Of a stretch of 64,000 nucleotides of DNA, positions 41,488-51,318 are shown in pieces (positions within the stretch are counted from its first letter, which is position 1; each line of letters begins with the position of its first letter). This DNA is from Thomasclavelia spiroformis (GTDB lineage: Bacteria > Bacillota_I > Bacilli_A > Erysipelotrichales > Coprobacillaceae). The DNA lies in NCBI GenBank assembly GCA_016901755.1, contig JACJKV010000004.1, positions 1 to 64,000 on the forward strand, given 5' to 3'. Under the pieces are notes generated by a model. It made no database searches. It saw only the letters and a program-made list of their open reading frames with translations, and was not told the origin of the DNA. Both the position numbers and the translations under genes were made by a program.

Positions 41488-42771
41488 ATGAGAACAAGTA
41501 CAGAAAGATTAGAAAATGCTGTTACTCAAATTAAAGTAACATTTGATAAAAACGAATGGGCAGATGCTCAGAAAAAAGCTTTAAAAAAATTAGCTGCTAG
41601 AGTTAGAATTGATGGATTCAGACCAGGGAAAGCTCCAGCTGCTATGGTAAAAGCTAGACTTGGTAAAGCTGCTATCTATGAAGAAGCAACTGATCAGTTA
41701 CTGCAGAAAAAATATATGGATATCATGAAAAAAGCTGAAGTAACACCAATTGCTCAGCCATCATTAACTGTTGATAAAGCTGATAAAGACAATTTAAAAA
41801 TCACAATTTTATGTCCGGTAAAACCAGAAGTAGAATTAGGTGAATATAAAGGTTTAGAAGTTAAAAAAGGACGTGTTACAGTAGCTAAGAAAGATATCGA
41901 AGCTCAGATTGAAAATTATCGTCAGCAGTTTGCTGAATTATCAGTAAAAGAAAATGGTACTGTAGAACAAGGTGATACAGTTGTCATGGATTTCGAAGGA
42001 TTCATTGATGGTGAAGCTTTCGAAGGTGGAAAAGCAGAAAACCATTCATTAGAAATCGGTTCAGGACAATTCATTCCTGGATTTGAAGATCAGATGGTTG
42101 GAATGACTTGTGATAATGAAAAAGATGTTGTTGTCACTTTCCCATCTGATTATCAGGCTGCTGATTTAGCTGGAAAAGAAGCAACATTTAAAGTTGTTGT
42201 TCATGAAATTAAAGCTAAAACTTTACCAGAAGCTGATGATGAATTAGCTAAAGATGTTAACATCGAAGGTGTTGAAACATTAGAACAATTAAAAGAACAT
42301 ATCAAATCACAATTAAAAGCGCAAAAAGAAGCTGAAGTTGAAAATAAATTCTCTGCTGACTTAACAAAAGCATTACTTGACTGCTGTAAAGTAGAAGACA
42401 GTGAAGCTTTATTACAGTCTGAATTAGACTTAATGTTAAGAGAAATTGAAATGAATTTAAAACAGCAAGGTTTATCATTTGAACTGTATGAACAGTTTAC
42501 TGGAAAGAATAAAGATGCTATCAAAGAAGATATCAAAGATCAGGCTAAAGACCGTGTTAAATTAAATGCTATCTTAGCTGCTATCGTTGAAGCTGAAAAT
42601 ATTGAAGTAAGTGATGAAGATCGTGAAGCTGAATTAGCTGATATTGCTAAAACATATAACAGAGAATTAGCTGAAGTTAAAGAAATCTTTGCACAGAATA
42701 TGTATCAGATCGATAGCGATATCTTAAATAAAAAAGCATTGGATATTGTAAAAGATAACTTAAAGAAATAA
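41488..42771 (+). CDS. tig: Trigger factor
   Basis: Trigger factor is the ribosome-bound chaperone and prolyl isomerase. The ribosome-binding signature GFRPGKAP (residues 44-51), the FKBP domain (GDTVVMDFEGFIDGEAFEGG, FIPGFEDQMVGM) and the C-terminal helical domain are present over 427 residues. It has its own promoter and a palindromic terminator. clpX, which commonly follows tig, is not between tig and lon here. Confidence 0.95.
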   Translation: MRTSTERLENAVTQIKVTFDKNEWADAQKKALKKLAARVRIDGFRPGKAPAAMVKARLGKAAIYEEATDQLLQKKYMDIMKKAEVTPIAQPSLTVDKADKDNLKITILCPVKPEVELGEYKGLEVKKGRVTVAKKDIEAQIENYRQQFAELSVKENGTVEQGDTVVMDFEGFIDGEAFEGGKAENHSLEIGSGQFIPGFEDQMVGMTCDNEKDVVVTFPSDYQAADLAGKEATFKVVVHEIKAKTLPEADDELAKDVNIEGVETLEQLKEHIKSQLKAQKEAEVENKFSADLTKALLDCCKVEDSEALLQSELDLMLREIEMNLKQQGLSFELYEQFTGKNKDAIKEDIKDQAKDRVKLNAILAAIVEAENIEVSDEDREAELADIAKTYNRELAEVKEIFAQNMYQIDSDILNKKALDIVKDNLKK

Positions 42772-42775
42772 CATC

Positions 42776-42799
42776 AAAGACGCTTAAGCGTCTTTTTGT
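42776..42799 (+). terminator. Terminator of tig
   Basis: AAAGACGCTTAAGCGTCTTT is a perfect palindrome followed by further T. Confidence 0.8.
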
Positions 42800-42817
42800 A
42801 AAAAAGGGGGTTTAATT

Positions 42818-45139
42818 ATGAACGAAAGTACGGTATTAACTCTTCCTGTTGTTTGTACAAGAGGAATGATCGTTTTTCCAGGAAATCGCCTGACATTAGA
42901 TGTAGGGCGTCCACTAAGCTTAAAAGCCTTGGAACTTTCAAGTCTTAATTACGATGACAATATTATCTTTGTTTCACAAATTAATCCTGTTACAGATGAT
43001 CCATGTTTTGAAGATGTTTTTCATGTAGGAACATTATGTAAAATTGAAAGAAAAGTACGTCGCGACAGTGCCGGAACGATCAAGCTGACGGTTACTGGTG
43101 AAAAAAGAGTGGCATTACAGCAGTTTTATATCGAAAATAACAGTATTTTTGCGAAAGCTGAAATACTGGAAGATATTGCTGGTGACGAAAATGAAGAAGT
43201 CGCTTTAATGCGCAAGACAACTTCATATTTTGATAAAGCCAAAAGAAATATGCCTCACATTCCACGAGAAAGTCTGGCCTTACTGGCGAACGGTACTTCT
43301 GCCAGTCTGCTGGCTGATACGATTGCGCAGTATCTGCCTGTCGATCTGAAAAAAAGACAGCGTATTTTAGAAGAACAGCGTATCAATGAAAGACTGCTGC
43401 TGGTTGCCAGTTCAATTGAATCAGAAAAAATTATCAGTCAATTAGAAGAAAACATCAACCGCAAGGTCAAAGAAAGTATTGATGAAAATCAGAAAGAATA
43501 TTATTTACGTGAAAAATTAAGAGCTATCAAAGATGAACTGGGTGATACGGTAGCTAAAGAAGACGATGCTGATGACATTCGTCAGCAGTTAAAAGACAAT
43601 CCATATCCACAATACATTAAAGATAAAATTGAAGAAGAACTACGTCGTTTTGAAGCTATGCCTTCTGCTTCTTCAGAAGCTAATGTGGTAAGAACTTACA
43701 TTGACTGGGTGATGAAAACACCTTGGTATCAGGAAAGTCAGGATGAAGAAGATATCAGCAAGATCGAACAGATACTGGAAGAAGATCATTATGGTCTGAA
43801 AAAAGTGAAAGAAAGGATTGTTGAATATCTGGCAGTTAAACAGATGACACAGTCTTTAAAAGCACCGATCATCTGTCTGGCTGGGCCACCAGGTGTGGGG
43901 AAAACCAGTATTGCTAAAAGCATTGCTCGTGCTTTGAATCGAAAATTTGTTAAGGCTTCATTAGGTGGGGTCAAAGATGAATCTGAAATCAGAGGACATC
44001 GTAGAACTTATTTAGGATCGATGCCAGGAAGAATCATTCAAAGCATGAAAAAGGCTGGTGTCGTCAATCCAGTATTCCTGTTAGACGAAATTGATAAAAT
44101 GGCCAGCGACTATCGTGGCGATCCAACAAGTGCGATGCTGGAAGTTTTAGATCCTGAACAGAACAGTCAGTTTTCTGATAACTATATTGAAGAACCTTAT
44201 GATCTGTCAAAAGTTTTATTTATCGCTACAGCTAATGATTTAGGATCTATTCCTGGACCATTACGTGACAGATTAGAAATCATTGAAGTTTCTAGCTATA
44301 CTGAACAGGAAAAACTGATGATTGCGAAAAATCACCTGATCACAAAACAGCTGGCAGCGCACAATTTAACAGCCAATCAGCTGGTAATCAGTGATGAAAC
44401 GATCATGGAAATCATTCAGCACTATACAAGAGAAGCTGGCGTTCGTGAACTGGAAAGATATATCGCGAAGCTATGTCGTAAATCAGTTTTATCTATTTTA
44501 AGAGATAAAGCTGAAACAGTTGTTATCGATCATGAAAAACTGAAAGAGTTTTTAGGTAAAGCGCCTTTTGATCATACTAAAAAGCTGGATAAGCCACAAA
44601 TCGGTGTGGTTACTGGTATGGCTTATACGCAATTTGGTGGAGATATTTTACCAATTGAAGTCAACCATTTTGCTGGAAGTGGAAAATTCATCATTACTGG
44701 TCAATTAGGTGATGTCATGAAAGAATCAGCTTCGATTGCATTAGATTACATGAAAGCTAACAGTAAAAGATATGGTCTGGAAAATGTAGCTTTTGATAAA
44801 GAAGATATTCATATTCATGTTCCTGAAGGTGCGGTCAAGAAAGATGGACCAAGTGCTGGTGTTACTTTAACCACCGCGCTATATTCAGCTTTTACGAATA
44901 AACCAATCAGAAATGATGTGGCTATGACCGGTGAAATTACGCTGAGAGGAAATGTTTTACCTATCGGTGGACTGAAAGAAAAATCGATTTCTGCCCATCG
45001 TTCAGGTATTAGAAAAATCATTATTCCTAAAGAAAATGAAAAGGATATTGAAGATATCCCATTATCAGTACAAAAAGATCTGGAGATCGTTTTAGCTGAT
45101 AATATTGATACAGTATTGGAACATGCAGTTGTAAAATAA
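42818..45139 (+). CDS. lon: ATP-dependent protease Lon
   Basis: This 773-residue protease has an N-terminal LON substrate domain (about 1-200), a coiled-coil region, an AAA+ domain with Walker A GPPGVGKTS and Walker B VFLLDEIDKM, and a protease domain with the catalytic Ser in KDGPSAGV and Lys in the GGLKEKSISAHRSGI segment. It degrades misfolded and regulatory proteins. Order tig-lon-engB is as in Bacillus apart from the missing clpX and lonB. Confidence 0.95.
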   Translation: MNESTVLTLPVVCTRGMIVFPGNRLTLDVGRPLSLKALELSSLNYDDNIIFVSQINPVTDDPCFEDVFHVGTLCKIERKVRRDSAGTIKLTVTGEKRVALQQFYIENNSIFAKAEILEDIAGDENEEVALMRKTTSYFDKAKRNMPHIPRESLALLANGTSASLLADTIAQYLPVDLKKRQRILEEQRINERLLLVASSIESEKIISQLEENINRKVKESIDENQKEYYLREKLRAIKDELGDTVAKEDDADDIRQQLKDNPYPQYIKDKIEEELRRFEAMPSASSEANVVRTYIDWVMKTPWYQESQDEEDISKIEQILEEDHYGLKKVKERIVEYLAVKQMTQSLKAPIICLAGPPGVGKTSIAKSIARALNRKFVKASLGGVKDESEIRGHRRTYLGSMPGRIIQSMKKAGVVNPVFLLDEIDKMASDYRGDPTSAMLEVLDPEQNSQFSDNYIEEPYDLSKVLFIATANDLGSIPGPLRDRLEIIEVSSYTEQEKLMIAKNHLITKQLAAHNLTANQLVISDETIMEIIQHYTREAGVRELERYIAKLCRKSVLSILRDKAETVVIDHEKLKEFLGKAPFDHTKKLDKPQIGVVTGMAYTQFGGDILPIEVNHFAGSGKFIITGQLGDVMKESASIALDYMKANSKRYGLENVAFDKEDIHIHVPEGAVKKDGPSAGVTLTTALYSAFTNKPIRNDVAMTGEITLRGNVLPIGGLKEKSISAHRSGIRKIIIPKENEKDIEDIPLSVQKDLEIVLADNIDTVLEHAVVK

Positions 45140-45169
45140 ACGGAAATCTTGTGTTTCCGTTTTTTTTAA
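45138..45169 (+). terminator. Terminator of lon
   Basis: ACGGAAA (45140-45146) pairs with TTTCCGT (45154-45160), followed by a run of T. Confidence 0.8.
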
Positions 45170-45192
45170 GATAAAATAACGGTGGTGATAAT

Positions 45193-45792
45193 ATGGCAAA
45201 AATAAAAAAATCTGAATATGTGCTTTCAGCAGCATGGAAATCTCAATGGCCTCAGGAATCTTTTCCTGAAATCTGTTTAGCAGGAAGATCTAATGTAGGA
45301 AAAAGCAGTTTCATTAATACGATGCTTAATCGAAACGGACTGGCAAAAGTTTCCAGTACCCCTGGAAAAACCAGAACTCTGAATTTTTATAACGTTAATG
45401 ATGCCTTGTATTTTGTTGATGTGCCAGGGTATGGCTATGCCAAAGTGAATGACCGTATGACCAAACAGTTTGGCAAGACGATGGATGAATATATCAGTGA
45501 AAGACAGACTTTGCGAGGTTTTATTTTACTGGTAGATTATCGACATAAACCAACAAAAGATGATGTCATGATGTATCAGTTTATCAAGCATCATGATGTT
45601 CCAGTGATGGTAGTAGCTACCAAAGAGGATAAACTTAAACGTAATGATCTGAAGAAAAATGAAAAACTGATCAGAGATACTTTAAATATGCATCCTGATG
45701 ACTATTTCATTCGTTTTTCCAGTCTGAAAAAAGTGGGAATTAATGAAGCCTGGCAGGCCATTTATGAATTGTGTGATATTGATTTTGAATAG
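45193..45792 (+). CDS. engB: Ribosome biogenesis GTPase EngB/YsxC
   Basis: This 199-residue GTPase assists assembly of the large ribosomal subunit. G1 GRSNVGKSS, G3 VDVPGYGYAKV and G4 ATKEDKLKR are clear; the TPGKTRTLNFY switch is family-specific. It directly follows lon, as in Bacillus. Confidence 0.95.
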   Translation: MAKIKKSEYVLSAAWKSQWPQESFPEICLAGRSNVGKSSFINTMLNRNGLAKVSSTPGKTRTLNFYNVNDALYFVDVPGYGYAKVNDRMTKQFGKTMDEYISERQTLRGFILLVDYRHKPTKDDVMMYQFIKHHDVPVMVVATKEDKLKRNDLKKNEKLIRDTLNMHPDDYFIRFSSLKKVGINEAWQAIYELCDIDFE

Positions 45793-45816
45793 GTGATTCT
45801 GATCACCTTTTTTTCA
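45790..45816 (+). terminator. Terminator of engB
   Basis: AGGTGAT (45791-45797) and ATCACCT (45802-45808), followed by T-run. Confidence 0.75.
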
Positions 45817-45841
45817 TATCTTTTTTATCTGTTCATATAAT
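45814..45841 (+). promoter_or_regulatory. Sigma-E-like promoter for the spoVID/ysxE pair
   Basis: TCATATC (45814-45820) and CATATAAT (45834-45841), 13 bases apart. It fits the mother-cell sigma-E pattern and the sporulation function of the genes. Confidence 0.5.
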
Positions 45842-45858
45842 GATACAGGAGGAAAGAT

Positions 45859-46545
45859 ATGCAAAAGATATATTATGAAAAAGAAATTGATTTATCTCAT
45901 CGTTTAAAAGAAATGACAAGTATGACCGTGGATGAATCGATAGATTACAAAATTGAAGATCAGGGTGTCAGAGCAGTAGGTTCTTTAATTATTAAGGGTG
46001 AATACATCAGTGATGAAAACAGGATATTTGTTGAAAATATCGATCTGGATGTATTTGCTGAAGAAAAAAAGATTACTGATCAAAGAGATTTTCATTTAAA
46101 GGTTGAGGATTTTCATTATGAAATCATTGACGGCAATCTAAAAGTAACTATTGAAGTAGGTGTTTATGGTGTCATTGCTGGAAAAGACCGTTATGTATCT
46201 TTATCGAATGAAGATCCAATTGATGAAATTGAAAAACTGTCACGTACATTACAGAATCAAGAAGATGAAATGGCAGAAGTACCTGAAGAAGTGACGCCTT
46301 TACAGGAAGAAGTGAAGTTACCAGAAAAAGTATATGAAACTAAAGTCAAAGAACCTAAAGATGAAGGTGATGAAGATACAGGTGTCTATTATCTTTATGT
46401 CATTGGACCAAATGATACGTATTCATCAATCAGTGAAAAATATGGTGTTGATGAAAAAACAGTCAGAAATTATAACAGCAATATAAATCTTATTCCTGGA
46501 CAGGTTATTATTATTCCATATGTCGCTGATCAAGAACGTTCATGA
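45859..46545 (+). CDS. spoVID: SpoVID-like spore morphogenetic protein with C-terminal LysM
   Basis: The 228 residues contain an N-terminal beta-rich domain resembling the SpoVID/SPOCS type (about 10-120), an acidic Glu/Pro-rich linker (135-175) and a C-terminal LysM domain (YVIGPNDTYSSISEKYGVDEKTVRNYNSNINLIPGQVIIIPY). SpoVID directs coat assembly around the forespore. It is much shorter than the Bacillus protein (about 575), mainly in the linker, but the domain order and place before ysxE and valS are the same. Call rests on domain order and synteny. Confidence 0.7.
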   Translation: MQKIYYEKEIDLSHRLKEMTSMTVDESIDYKIEDQGVRAVGSLIIKGEYISDENRIFVENIDLDVFAEEKKITDQRDFHLKVEDFHYEIIDGNLKVTIEVGVYGVIAGKDRYVSLSNEDPIDEIEKLSRTLQNQEDEMAEVPEEVTPLQEEVKLPEKVYETKVKEPKDEGDEDTGVYYLYVIGPNDTYSSISEKYGVDEKTVRNYNSNINLIPGQVIIIPYVADQERS

Positions 46546-47443
46546 TCATTATCATATTCAGGTCATCGGTCTTATTCGTTTAAGTGCACGAGTTTATAAG
46601 CTGAAAACAAATGAAAAGTTTTACTGTTTAAAATTTGTTTCAGATCAGAAACTGGAAAGTGCCTATAATCATATTCTGACTTTAAAGCTTCATCATTTTG
46701 TCAGGTTAATACTTAATGGTGAAAATCAGTATTTCACGCCATATGAAGATGGATATTTTTATCTGATGGAATATTTGACTGCTGATAAAGAAATCCAAAA
46801 GGAAATTAAACTGAAGACTTATTATCATTTTCTTTCTTATCTTCATCAGCAGTCTTTCTTTTTTCAGCATATTGATGATGATTTTGCTTTGATGCAGCAG
46901 CGTGATCTGTTTTCGCTGATACAGGAAAGAAAAAACTGTTTTGAACAGTATATGAAACAGTTTGAAGTGATGAGGTTTCGTTCACCTTCAGGCTGGATGC
47001 TGGTTTTGAATTATTGTCGTATCACGCAAAGTCTGCAGCAGGCATATCATTATATTCATGAATACTGTCAGCTTTTAAAACAAAAAAATGAAATCAGATT
47101 ATCTTTAACTTATCGTCATTTTAGCTATGATCATATTTTTGTATATGAAAACAAACTGGTTGCAATAGATCAGATGCGGATTGATTTCTGTATTTATGAT
47201 ATCTATGATATGTTTCAAAGTCAGCATACTTTTTTTGATCATTTTGACAGTCTGTTAGACTGCTATCTGGAAAATGTATGTCTGCAAGATGAAGAAAAAC
47301 TGCTTTTAAGCGCTTTGCTGTGTATTGTTCCTGAAATACATTTTAATGGACATGAAGAACATAATATTCATGAAATGTCTAGAGTACTTAATTATTTAGA
47401 GGGTATTGACCGCGTCATCTCAAAGTTAAAGATTGACTGTTGA
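46520..47443 (+). CDS. YsxE/CotS-family spore coat kinase-like protein
   Basis: This 307-residue protein has a weak aminoglycoside-kinase-like fold: a lysine-bearing strand (KTNEKFYCLKFV), LTYRHFSYDHIFVYENKLVAIDQMRIDFCIYDIYDMF as the catalytic and metal loop region, as in CotS/YsxE coat proteins. In Bacillus ysxE also lies between spoVID and valS. The start ATG 46520 lies inside the end of the spoVID-like gene (26-base overlap) and has only a weak ribosome site. The catalytic loop reads RHFSYDHI instead of HGDxxxxN, so activity is doubtful. Confidence 0.7.
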   Translation: MSLIKNVHDHYHIQVIGLIRLSARVYKLKTNEKFYCLKFVSDQKLESAYNHILTLKLHHFVRLILNGENQYFTPYEDGYFYLMEYLTADKEIQKEIKLKTYYHFLSYLHQQSFFFQHIDDDFALMQQRDLFSLIQERKNCFEQYMKQFEVMRFRSPSGWMLVLNYCRITQSLQQAYHYIHEYCQLLKQKNEIRLSLTYRHFSYDHIFVYENKLVAIDQMRIDFCIYDIYDMFQSQHTFFDHFDSLLDCYLENVCLQDEEKLLLSALLCIVPEIHFNGHEEHNIHEMSRVLNYLEGIDRVISKLKIDC

Positions 47444-47461
47444 TAAGCAATTTGTTAGAAT
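47433..47461 (+). promoter_or_regulatory. Promoter of the valS T-box unit
   Basis: TTGACT (47433-47438) and TAGAAT (47456-47461) with a 17-base spacer, overlapping the stop codon of the preceding gene. Confidence 0.65.
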
Positions 47462-47467
47462 GGTAAT

Positions 47468-47690
47468 GCGATGATGTGGAGGAGTAATTCTGCTTTTTCT
47501 GATAGAGAGTCCTGGTTGCTGGAAACAGGATAGAAAAAAAGAATGAAGGTAGCCAAGGAGCATGTTAAGTGAACGATAAGTAGTTTAACACGTATGACTG
47601 CGTTAAAGTTTTGAGGTGCTAAGATTTTTTCTTAGAACTAAGGTGGTAACGCGATTGATGTCGTCCTTAGATGGGACGATTTTTTTATTT
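47468..47690 (+). promoter_or_regulatory. T-box leader, valine specifier (GTA)
   Basis: The leader has stem I elements (GGAGGAGTAATTC, GAGAGTCC and GAATGAAG), a specifier codon GTA at 47549-47551 next to the purine and closing stem CCA, and the T-box AAGGTGGTAACGCG (47640-47653). A terminator TCGTCC/GGACGA (47661-47666, 47674-47679) with a long T-run alternates with an antiterminator pairing CTAAGG (47638-47643) with CCTTAG (47665-47670). Uncharged tRNA-Val would switch on the genes downstream. The T-box class is certain; GTA as specifier is read from alignment of the loop. Confidence 0.9.
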
Positions 47691-47706
47691 AAGGAGGAAA
47701 GCAAAA

Positions 47707-48369
47707 ATGGAATTTTTATGGGTTTGGGTCTTATTTGCCTTATGTTGTGTTTTTCTGGTAGTGACATTTGGCAGAAGATATCTGATGATTCGTGATATGA
47801 GAAAAAAAAGAATGGCTGAGGTACAGGCTGAAAAAGATTTATTTTCACATCTTACCAGTGAGGTTTTTGATGCTACGGAAACGATCGATCTGACACGTGC
47901 AGTGATTTATCATATTCAGGCTAAAGAAGACAGATATTTTGAAAATGATGAATATGATGGTAATCTGATTCCACGTTTGAGTCATGAAGAACTGATGGTT
48001 TATACACTTTTCCAGCTGGAAAATTCATTGGAAGGAGGACGTGGTTCAGTTCATAGTTTCTTTATCAGTGAACCATATTGTGAATATCGTCCTTATTATC
48101 GTGAAGCTTTGGAAATTCATCACTGTCATGATATCGTTCATCTGCTGGAAGAAGCTGAAAAACTGGCTGATCTGATTGAAAATGATCAGGAAGATGATAT
48201 TGATGAAGACAGTGATTATGCAACTTACAATTTTGCGGATTTCACTAATGAGCTGATGGCTATGCTACGTTCTTCAAATATTGCCGAAAAATTAGGTGAA
48301 TATATACGTGAACATAAAGAAAGTTTTATTGAAAAGGAGGATCATGATGAAGAAAGAATTAGCGAGTAA
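47707..48369 (+). CDS. Membrane-anchored DUF4375-like protein under T-box control
   Basis: This 220-residue protein has a membrane helix at the start ([18 protein letters not shown]), a basic stretch, and a domain resembling DUF4375/DMP19: [60 protein letters not shown]. An acidic segment ([14 protein letters not shown]) follows. ATG 47707 has AAGGAGG upstream. It lies between the T-box leader and valS and overlaps valS by 23 bases, so it is induced on valine starvation. Its function is unknown, and I do not know of a described link between this family and tRNA charging. Confidence 0.7.
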   Translation: MEFLWVWVLFALCCVFLVVTFGRRYLMIRDMRKKRMAEVQAEKDLFSHLTSEVFDATETIDLTRAVIYHIQAKEDRYFENDEYDGNLIPRLSHEELMVYTLFQLENSLEGGRGSVHSFFISEPYCEYRPYYREALEIHHCHDIVHLLEEAEKLADLIENDQEDDIDEDSDYATYNFADFTNELMAMLRSSNIAEKLGEYIREHKESFIEKEDHDEERISE

Positions 48370-50959
48370 ATATGATCATTTAAGTGTAGAAAATGGAAAG
48401 TACCAGCACTGGCTGGATAAGGAATATTTTAAGGCAGGAGATACTTCAAAAAAACCATATGCCATTGTTATTCCTCCACCTAATGTAACAGGTAAACTGC
48501 ATTTGGGACATGCCTGGGATACGACTTTACAGGATATGATCATCCGTTATAAAAGAATGCAGGGCTATGATGCATTGTGGCTGCCAGGAATGGATCATGC
48601 TGCTATTGCGACAGAAGTTAAAGTTGTTGAAAAACTGAAAAAACAGGGAATCAACAAACGTGATCTGGGACGTGAAGGGTTCCTGGAAAAAGCCTGGGAA
48701 TGGAAAGAAGAATATGCTCAGAATATTCGTGAACAGTGGGCTAAATTGGGTTTGTCTTTAGATTATTCCAAAGAACGTTTTACATTGGACGAAGGATTAA
48801 ATCAGGCAGTCACTCAAGTTTTTGTTGATTACTATAATAAAGGTATCATTTATCGTGGTGAAAAGATCATTAACTGGGATCCAATTCAGCAGACAGCGCT
48901 TTCTAATGAAGAAGTTATTTATCAGGATGATGAAGGTGCGTTCTATCATTTAAAATATTATCTGGAAGATCATAGCCGTTATCTTGAAGTAGCTACAACC
49001 AGACCAGAAACTTTATTTGGTGATACTGCAGTGGCTGTTAATCCTAAAGATGAAAGATATAAAGATCTTATTGGTCAAAATGTTATTCTACCAATTGTCA
49101 ATAAAGTTATTCCAATTGTGGGTGATATTCACGCAGATCCTGAGTTTGGAACAGGAGTCGTTAAAATTACACCAGCTCATGATCCAAATGACTTTGAAGT
49201 AGGAAACAGACATGATCTGCCACGTGTTGTCTGTATGAATCCTGATGCAACAATGAATGAAAATGCTGGAAAATACTGTGGTATGACCAGAGAAGAATGT
49301 CGTGAAGCTTTGATTGCTGATTTAAAAGCGGAAGATTTACTGATCAAAGTTGAACCAATGGTCCACAGTGTTGGTCACAGTGAAAGAACACATTGTGTAG
49401 TAGAACCTTACTTATCTAAACAATGGTTTGTCAAGATGGATAAACTGGCAAAGCAGGTTTTAGATAATCAGCAGGACTCAGATAAAAAAGTTAATTTTAT
49501 TCCTGGTCGTTTTGAAAAAACATTAAAACAATGGATGGAAAACTGCTATGACTGGTGTATTTCTCGACAGCTGTGGTGGGGACACCGTATACCAGCGTGG
49601 TATAAAGGTGATGAAATCTATGTTGGTTTAACAGCACCTGAAGGTGATGGCTGGCAGCAGGATGAAGATGTTCTGGATACCTGGTTTTCTAGTGCCCTAT
49701 GGCCTTTTAGTACTTTAGGATGGCCTAATGACACGGTTGATTTGAATCGTTATTATCCAAATGATGTACTGGTTACTGCATATGATATTATCTTTTTCTG
49801 GGTAGCGCGTATGGTTTTCCAGGGTATTGAACTGACGGGACAGCGTCCTTTCAAAGACTGTCTGATTCATGGTCTGATTCGTGACAGTCAGGGAAGAAAA
49901 ATGTCTAAATCTTTAGGAAATGGTGTTGATCCAATGGATGTAATCGAACAGTATGGATGCGATGCATTAAGATATTTCCTGACCACTAATTCCGCACCAG
50001 GACAGGATTTAAGATATATTCCAGAAAAAGTAGAATCTTCATGGAACTTTATTAATAAGATCTGGAATTCGGCAAGATTTGTATTAATGAATACTGATGA
50101 AAATTTACGTTTTGAAGATTTGAATTTTGATTATCTGAATTTATGTGATAAATGGATCTTGAATCGTTTAAATGAAGTGATTGAAGAAGTTGACATGAAT
50201 ATGGATAAATATGAATTCGTTAATGTAGGAACTGCTTTATATAACTTTATCTGGGATGATTTCTGCTCATGGTATATTGAACTTTCAAAAGTTCATCTAA
50301 ACAGTGAAGATGAAACTGAAAAACAGGCTAGTGTCCATACTTTGGTTTATGTTTTAAATGCGATCGTAAGAATGCTGCACCCATTTATGCCATTTGTGAC
50401 AGAAGAAATTTATCAGGCAATTCCTCATTTAAAAGAATCAATCTGTATTTCTCAGTATCCACAGGTCAATGAACAGTTTAATGATGATAAGATCAATGAA
50501 CAGTTTACATATCTTATGGATATTGTTAAAGGGGTTCGTGAAATTCGTGCCAATTATACAATCAAGAACGCTATTGAAGTAGAATATTCAATTGATACTA
50601 AAGACAGTTCTTTAGAAGCGTTATTAGATGTTTTTGTTCCTTATCTGAAAAAACTGTGTCACGCTACTTGTGTAGGCTATAATACCAACAGTTCTGATGA
50701 TGTTGCTACGGCTATGATTCAGGGAGGAAATACTTTGATCGTTGAATTAGGCGCATACGTAGATAAGGAAGCAGAAAAGAAGAAACTGGAAACTGAACTG
50801 AAAAAACTTGAAGGTGAAATTAAGCGTTGTACAAATATGTTAAATAATGAAAAATTTGTTTCTAAAGCGCCTCAGGCCAAAGTTGACAGTGAAAGAAAGA
50901 AACTGGAAGATTATACTTCAAAATATAATGCTGTTAAAGAAAAACTGGAAAAAATGTAA
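48347..50959 (+). CDS. valS: Valyl-tRNA synthetase
   Basis: ValS charges tRNA-Val. KLHLGHAWD is the HIGH motif and [10 protein letters not shown] the KMSKS motif; the editing domain contains [18 protein letters not shown], and the C-terminal coiled coil is present. Length 870 is normal. Two ATG codons stand in tandem; 48347 has the better distance (6 bases) to AGGAGG. Expression depends on the T-box at 47468-47690. Confidence 0.95.
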   Translation: MKKELASKYDHLSVENGKYQHWLDKEYFKAGDTSKKPYAIVIPPPNVTGKLHLGHAWDTTLQDMIIRYKRMQGYDALWLPGMDHAAIATEVKVVEKLKKQGINKRDLGREGFLEKAWEWKEEYAQNIREQWAKLGLSLDYSKERFTLDEGLNQAVTQVFVDYYNKGIIYRGEKIINWDPIQQTALSNEEVIYQDDEGAFYHLKYYLEDHSRYLEVATTRPETLFGDTAVAVNPKDERYKDLIGQNVILPIVNKVIPIVGDIHADPEFGTGVVKITPAHDPNDFEVGNRHDLPRVVCMNPDATMNENAGKYCGMTREECREALIADLKAEDLLIKVEPMVHSVGHSERTHCVVEPYLSKQWFVKMDKLAKQVLDNQQDSDKKVNFIPGRFEKTLKQWMENCYDWCISRQLWWGHRIPAWYKGDEIYVGLTAPEGDGWQQDEDVLDTWFSSALWPFSTLGWPNDTVDLNRYYPNDVLVTAYDIIFFWVARMVFQGIELTGQRPFKDCLIHGLIRDSQGRKMSKSLGNGVDPMDVIEQYGCDALRYFLTTNSAPGQDLRYIPEKVESSWNFINKIWNSARFVLMNTDENLRFEDLNFDYLNLCDKWILNRLNEVIEEVDMNMDKYEFVNVGTALYNFIWDDFCSWYIELSKVHLNSEDETEKQASVHTLVYVLNAIVRMLHPFMPFVTEEIYQAIPHLKESICISQYPQVNEQFNDDKINEQFTYLMDIVKGVREIRANYTIKNAIEVEYSIDTKDSSLEALLDVFVPYLKKLCHATCVGYNTNSSDDVATAMIQGGNTLIVELGAYVDKEAEKKKLETELKKLEGEIKRCTNMLNNEKFVSKAPQAKVDSERKKLEDYTSKYNAVKEKLEKM

Positions 50960-50965
50960 GCTTAT

Positions 50966-50999
50966 CTAAGAGATATCCTTTGGTGATATCTCTTTTTAT
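50966..50999 (+). terminator. Terminator of valS
   Basis: AAGAGATATC (50968-50977) and GATATCTCTT (50985-50994), then TTT. Confidence 0.8.
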
Positions 51000-51087
51000 A
51001 TTAATAAAGTAAAATTAGTTTTTTTGAACTATATATAGGTGAGGAAGTTAGTGGCTGTCTTTTCCAAAAAAACAAAGGAGGGATAAT

Positions 51088-51246
51088 ATGAACGAATTAC
51101 AGTTATATGATCAGATGGATATTTATGGAGGCAGTGCGGCAGGAGTTATTTTATGTATAGTGATTGGTGCTGCGGTTTATAAAATGCTGTTTTCGCGTGG
51201 TGGCAGAGTATCCATTCCAAAACTGATTTCAATTGAATGGCGTTAA
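51088..51246 (+). CDS. 52-residue membrane peptide with a GG motif
   Basis: The peptide reads MNELQLYDQMDIYGG, then a hydrophobic helix (SAAGVILCIVIGAAVYKMLF) and a basic tail ending SIPKLISIEWR. It has a very strong ribosome site (AAAGGAGGG) and its own terminator, so it is a real single-gene unit. I do not recognise a family. It could be a small spore or membrane protein. The acidic start ending in GG also resembles a double-glycine leader of secreted peptides, but no transporter is near and the position at -7 is Gln, which fits poorly. Confidence 0.6.
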   Translation: MNELQLYDQMDIYGGSAAGVILCIVIGAAVYKMLFSRGGRVSIPKLISIEWR

Positions 51247-51252
51247 ATGACA

Positions 51253-51290
51253 AAAGAATATGAAAGAATCCCTTTCATATTCTTTTTATA
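51253..51290 (+). terminator. Terminator of the 52-residue peptide gene
   Basis: Perfect 14-base arms AAAGAATATGAAAG (51253-51266) and CTTTCATATTCTTT (51272-51285), then TT. Confidence 0.85.
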
Positions 51291-51318
51291 ACGGCATAGG
51301 ATATGATGAGGTGATCGT

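Noticed and set aside
42201..42536. Minus-strand frame of 111 codons within tig
   Set aside because: Covers the trigger factor reading frame and shows no motif or ribosome site.
51088..51132. Double-glycine bacteriocin leader
   Set aside because: GG and hydrophobic positions fit partly, but -7 is Gln and no peptidase-containing transporter is nearby; kept only as a possibility in the findings.
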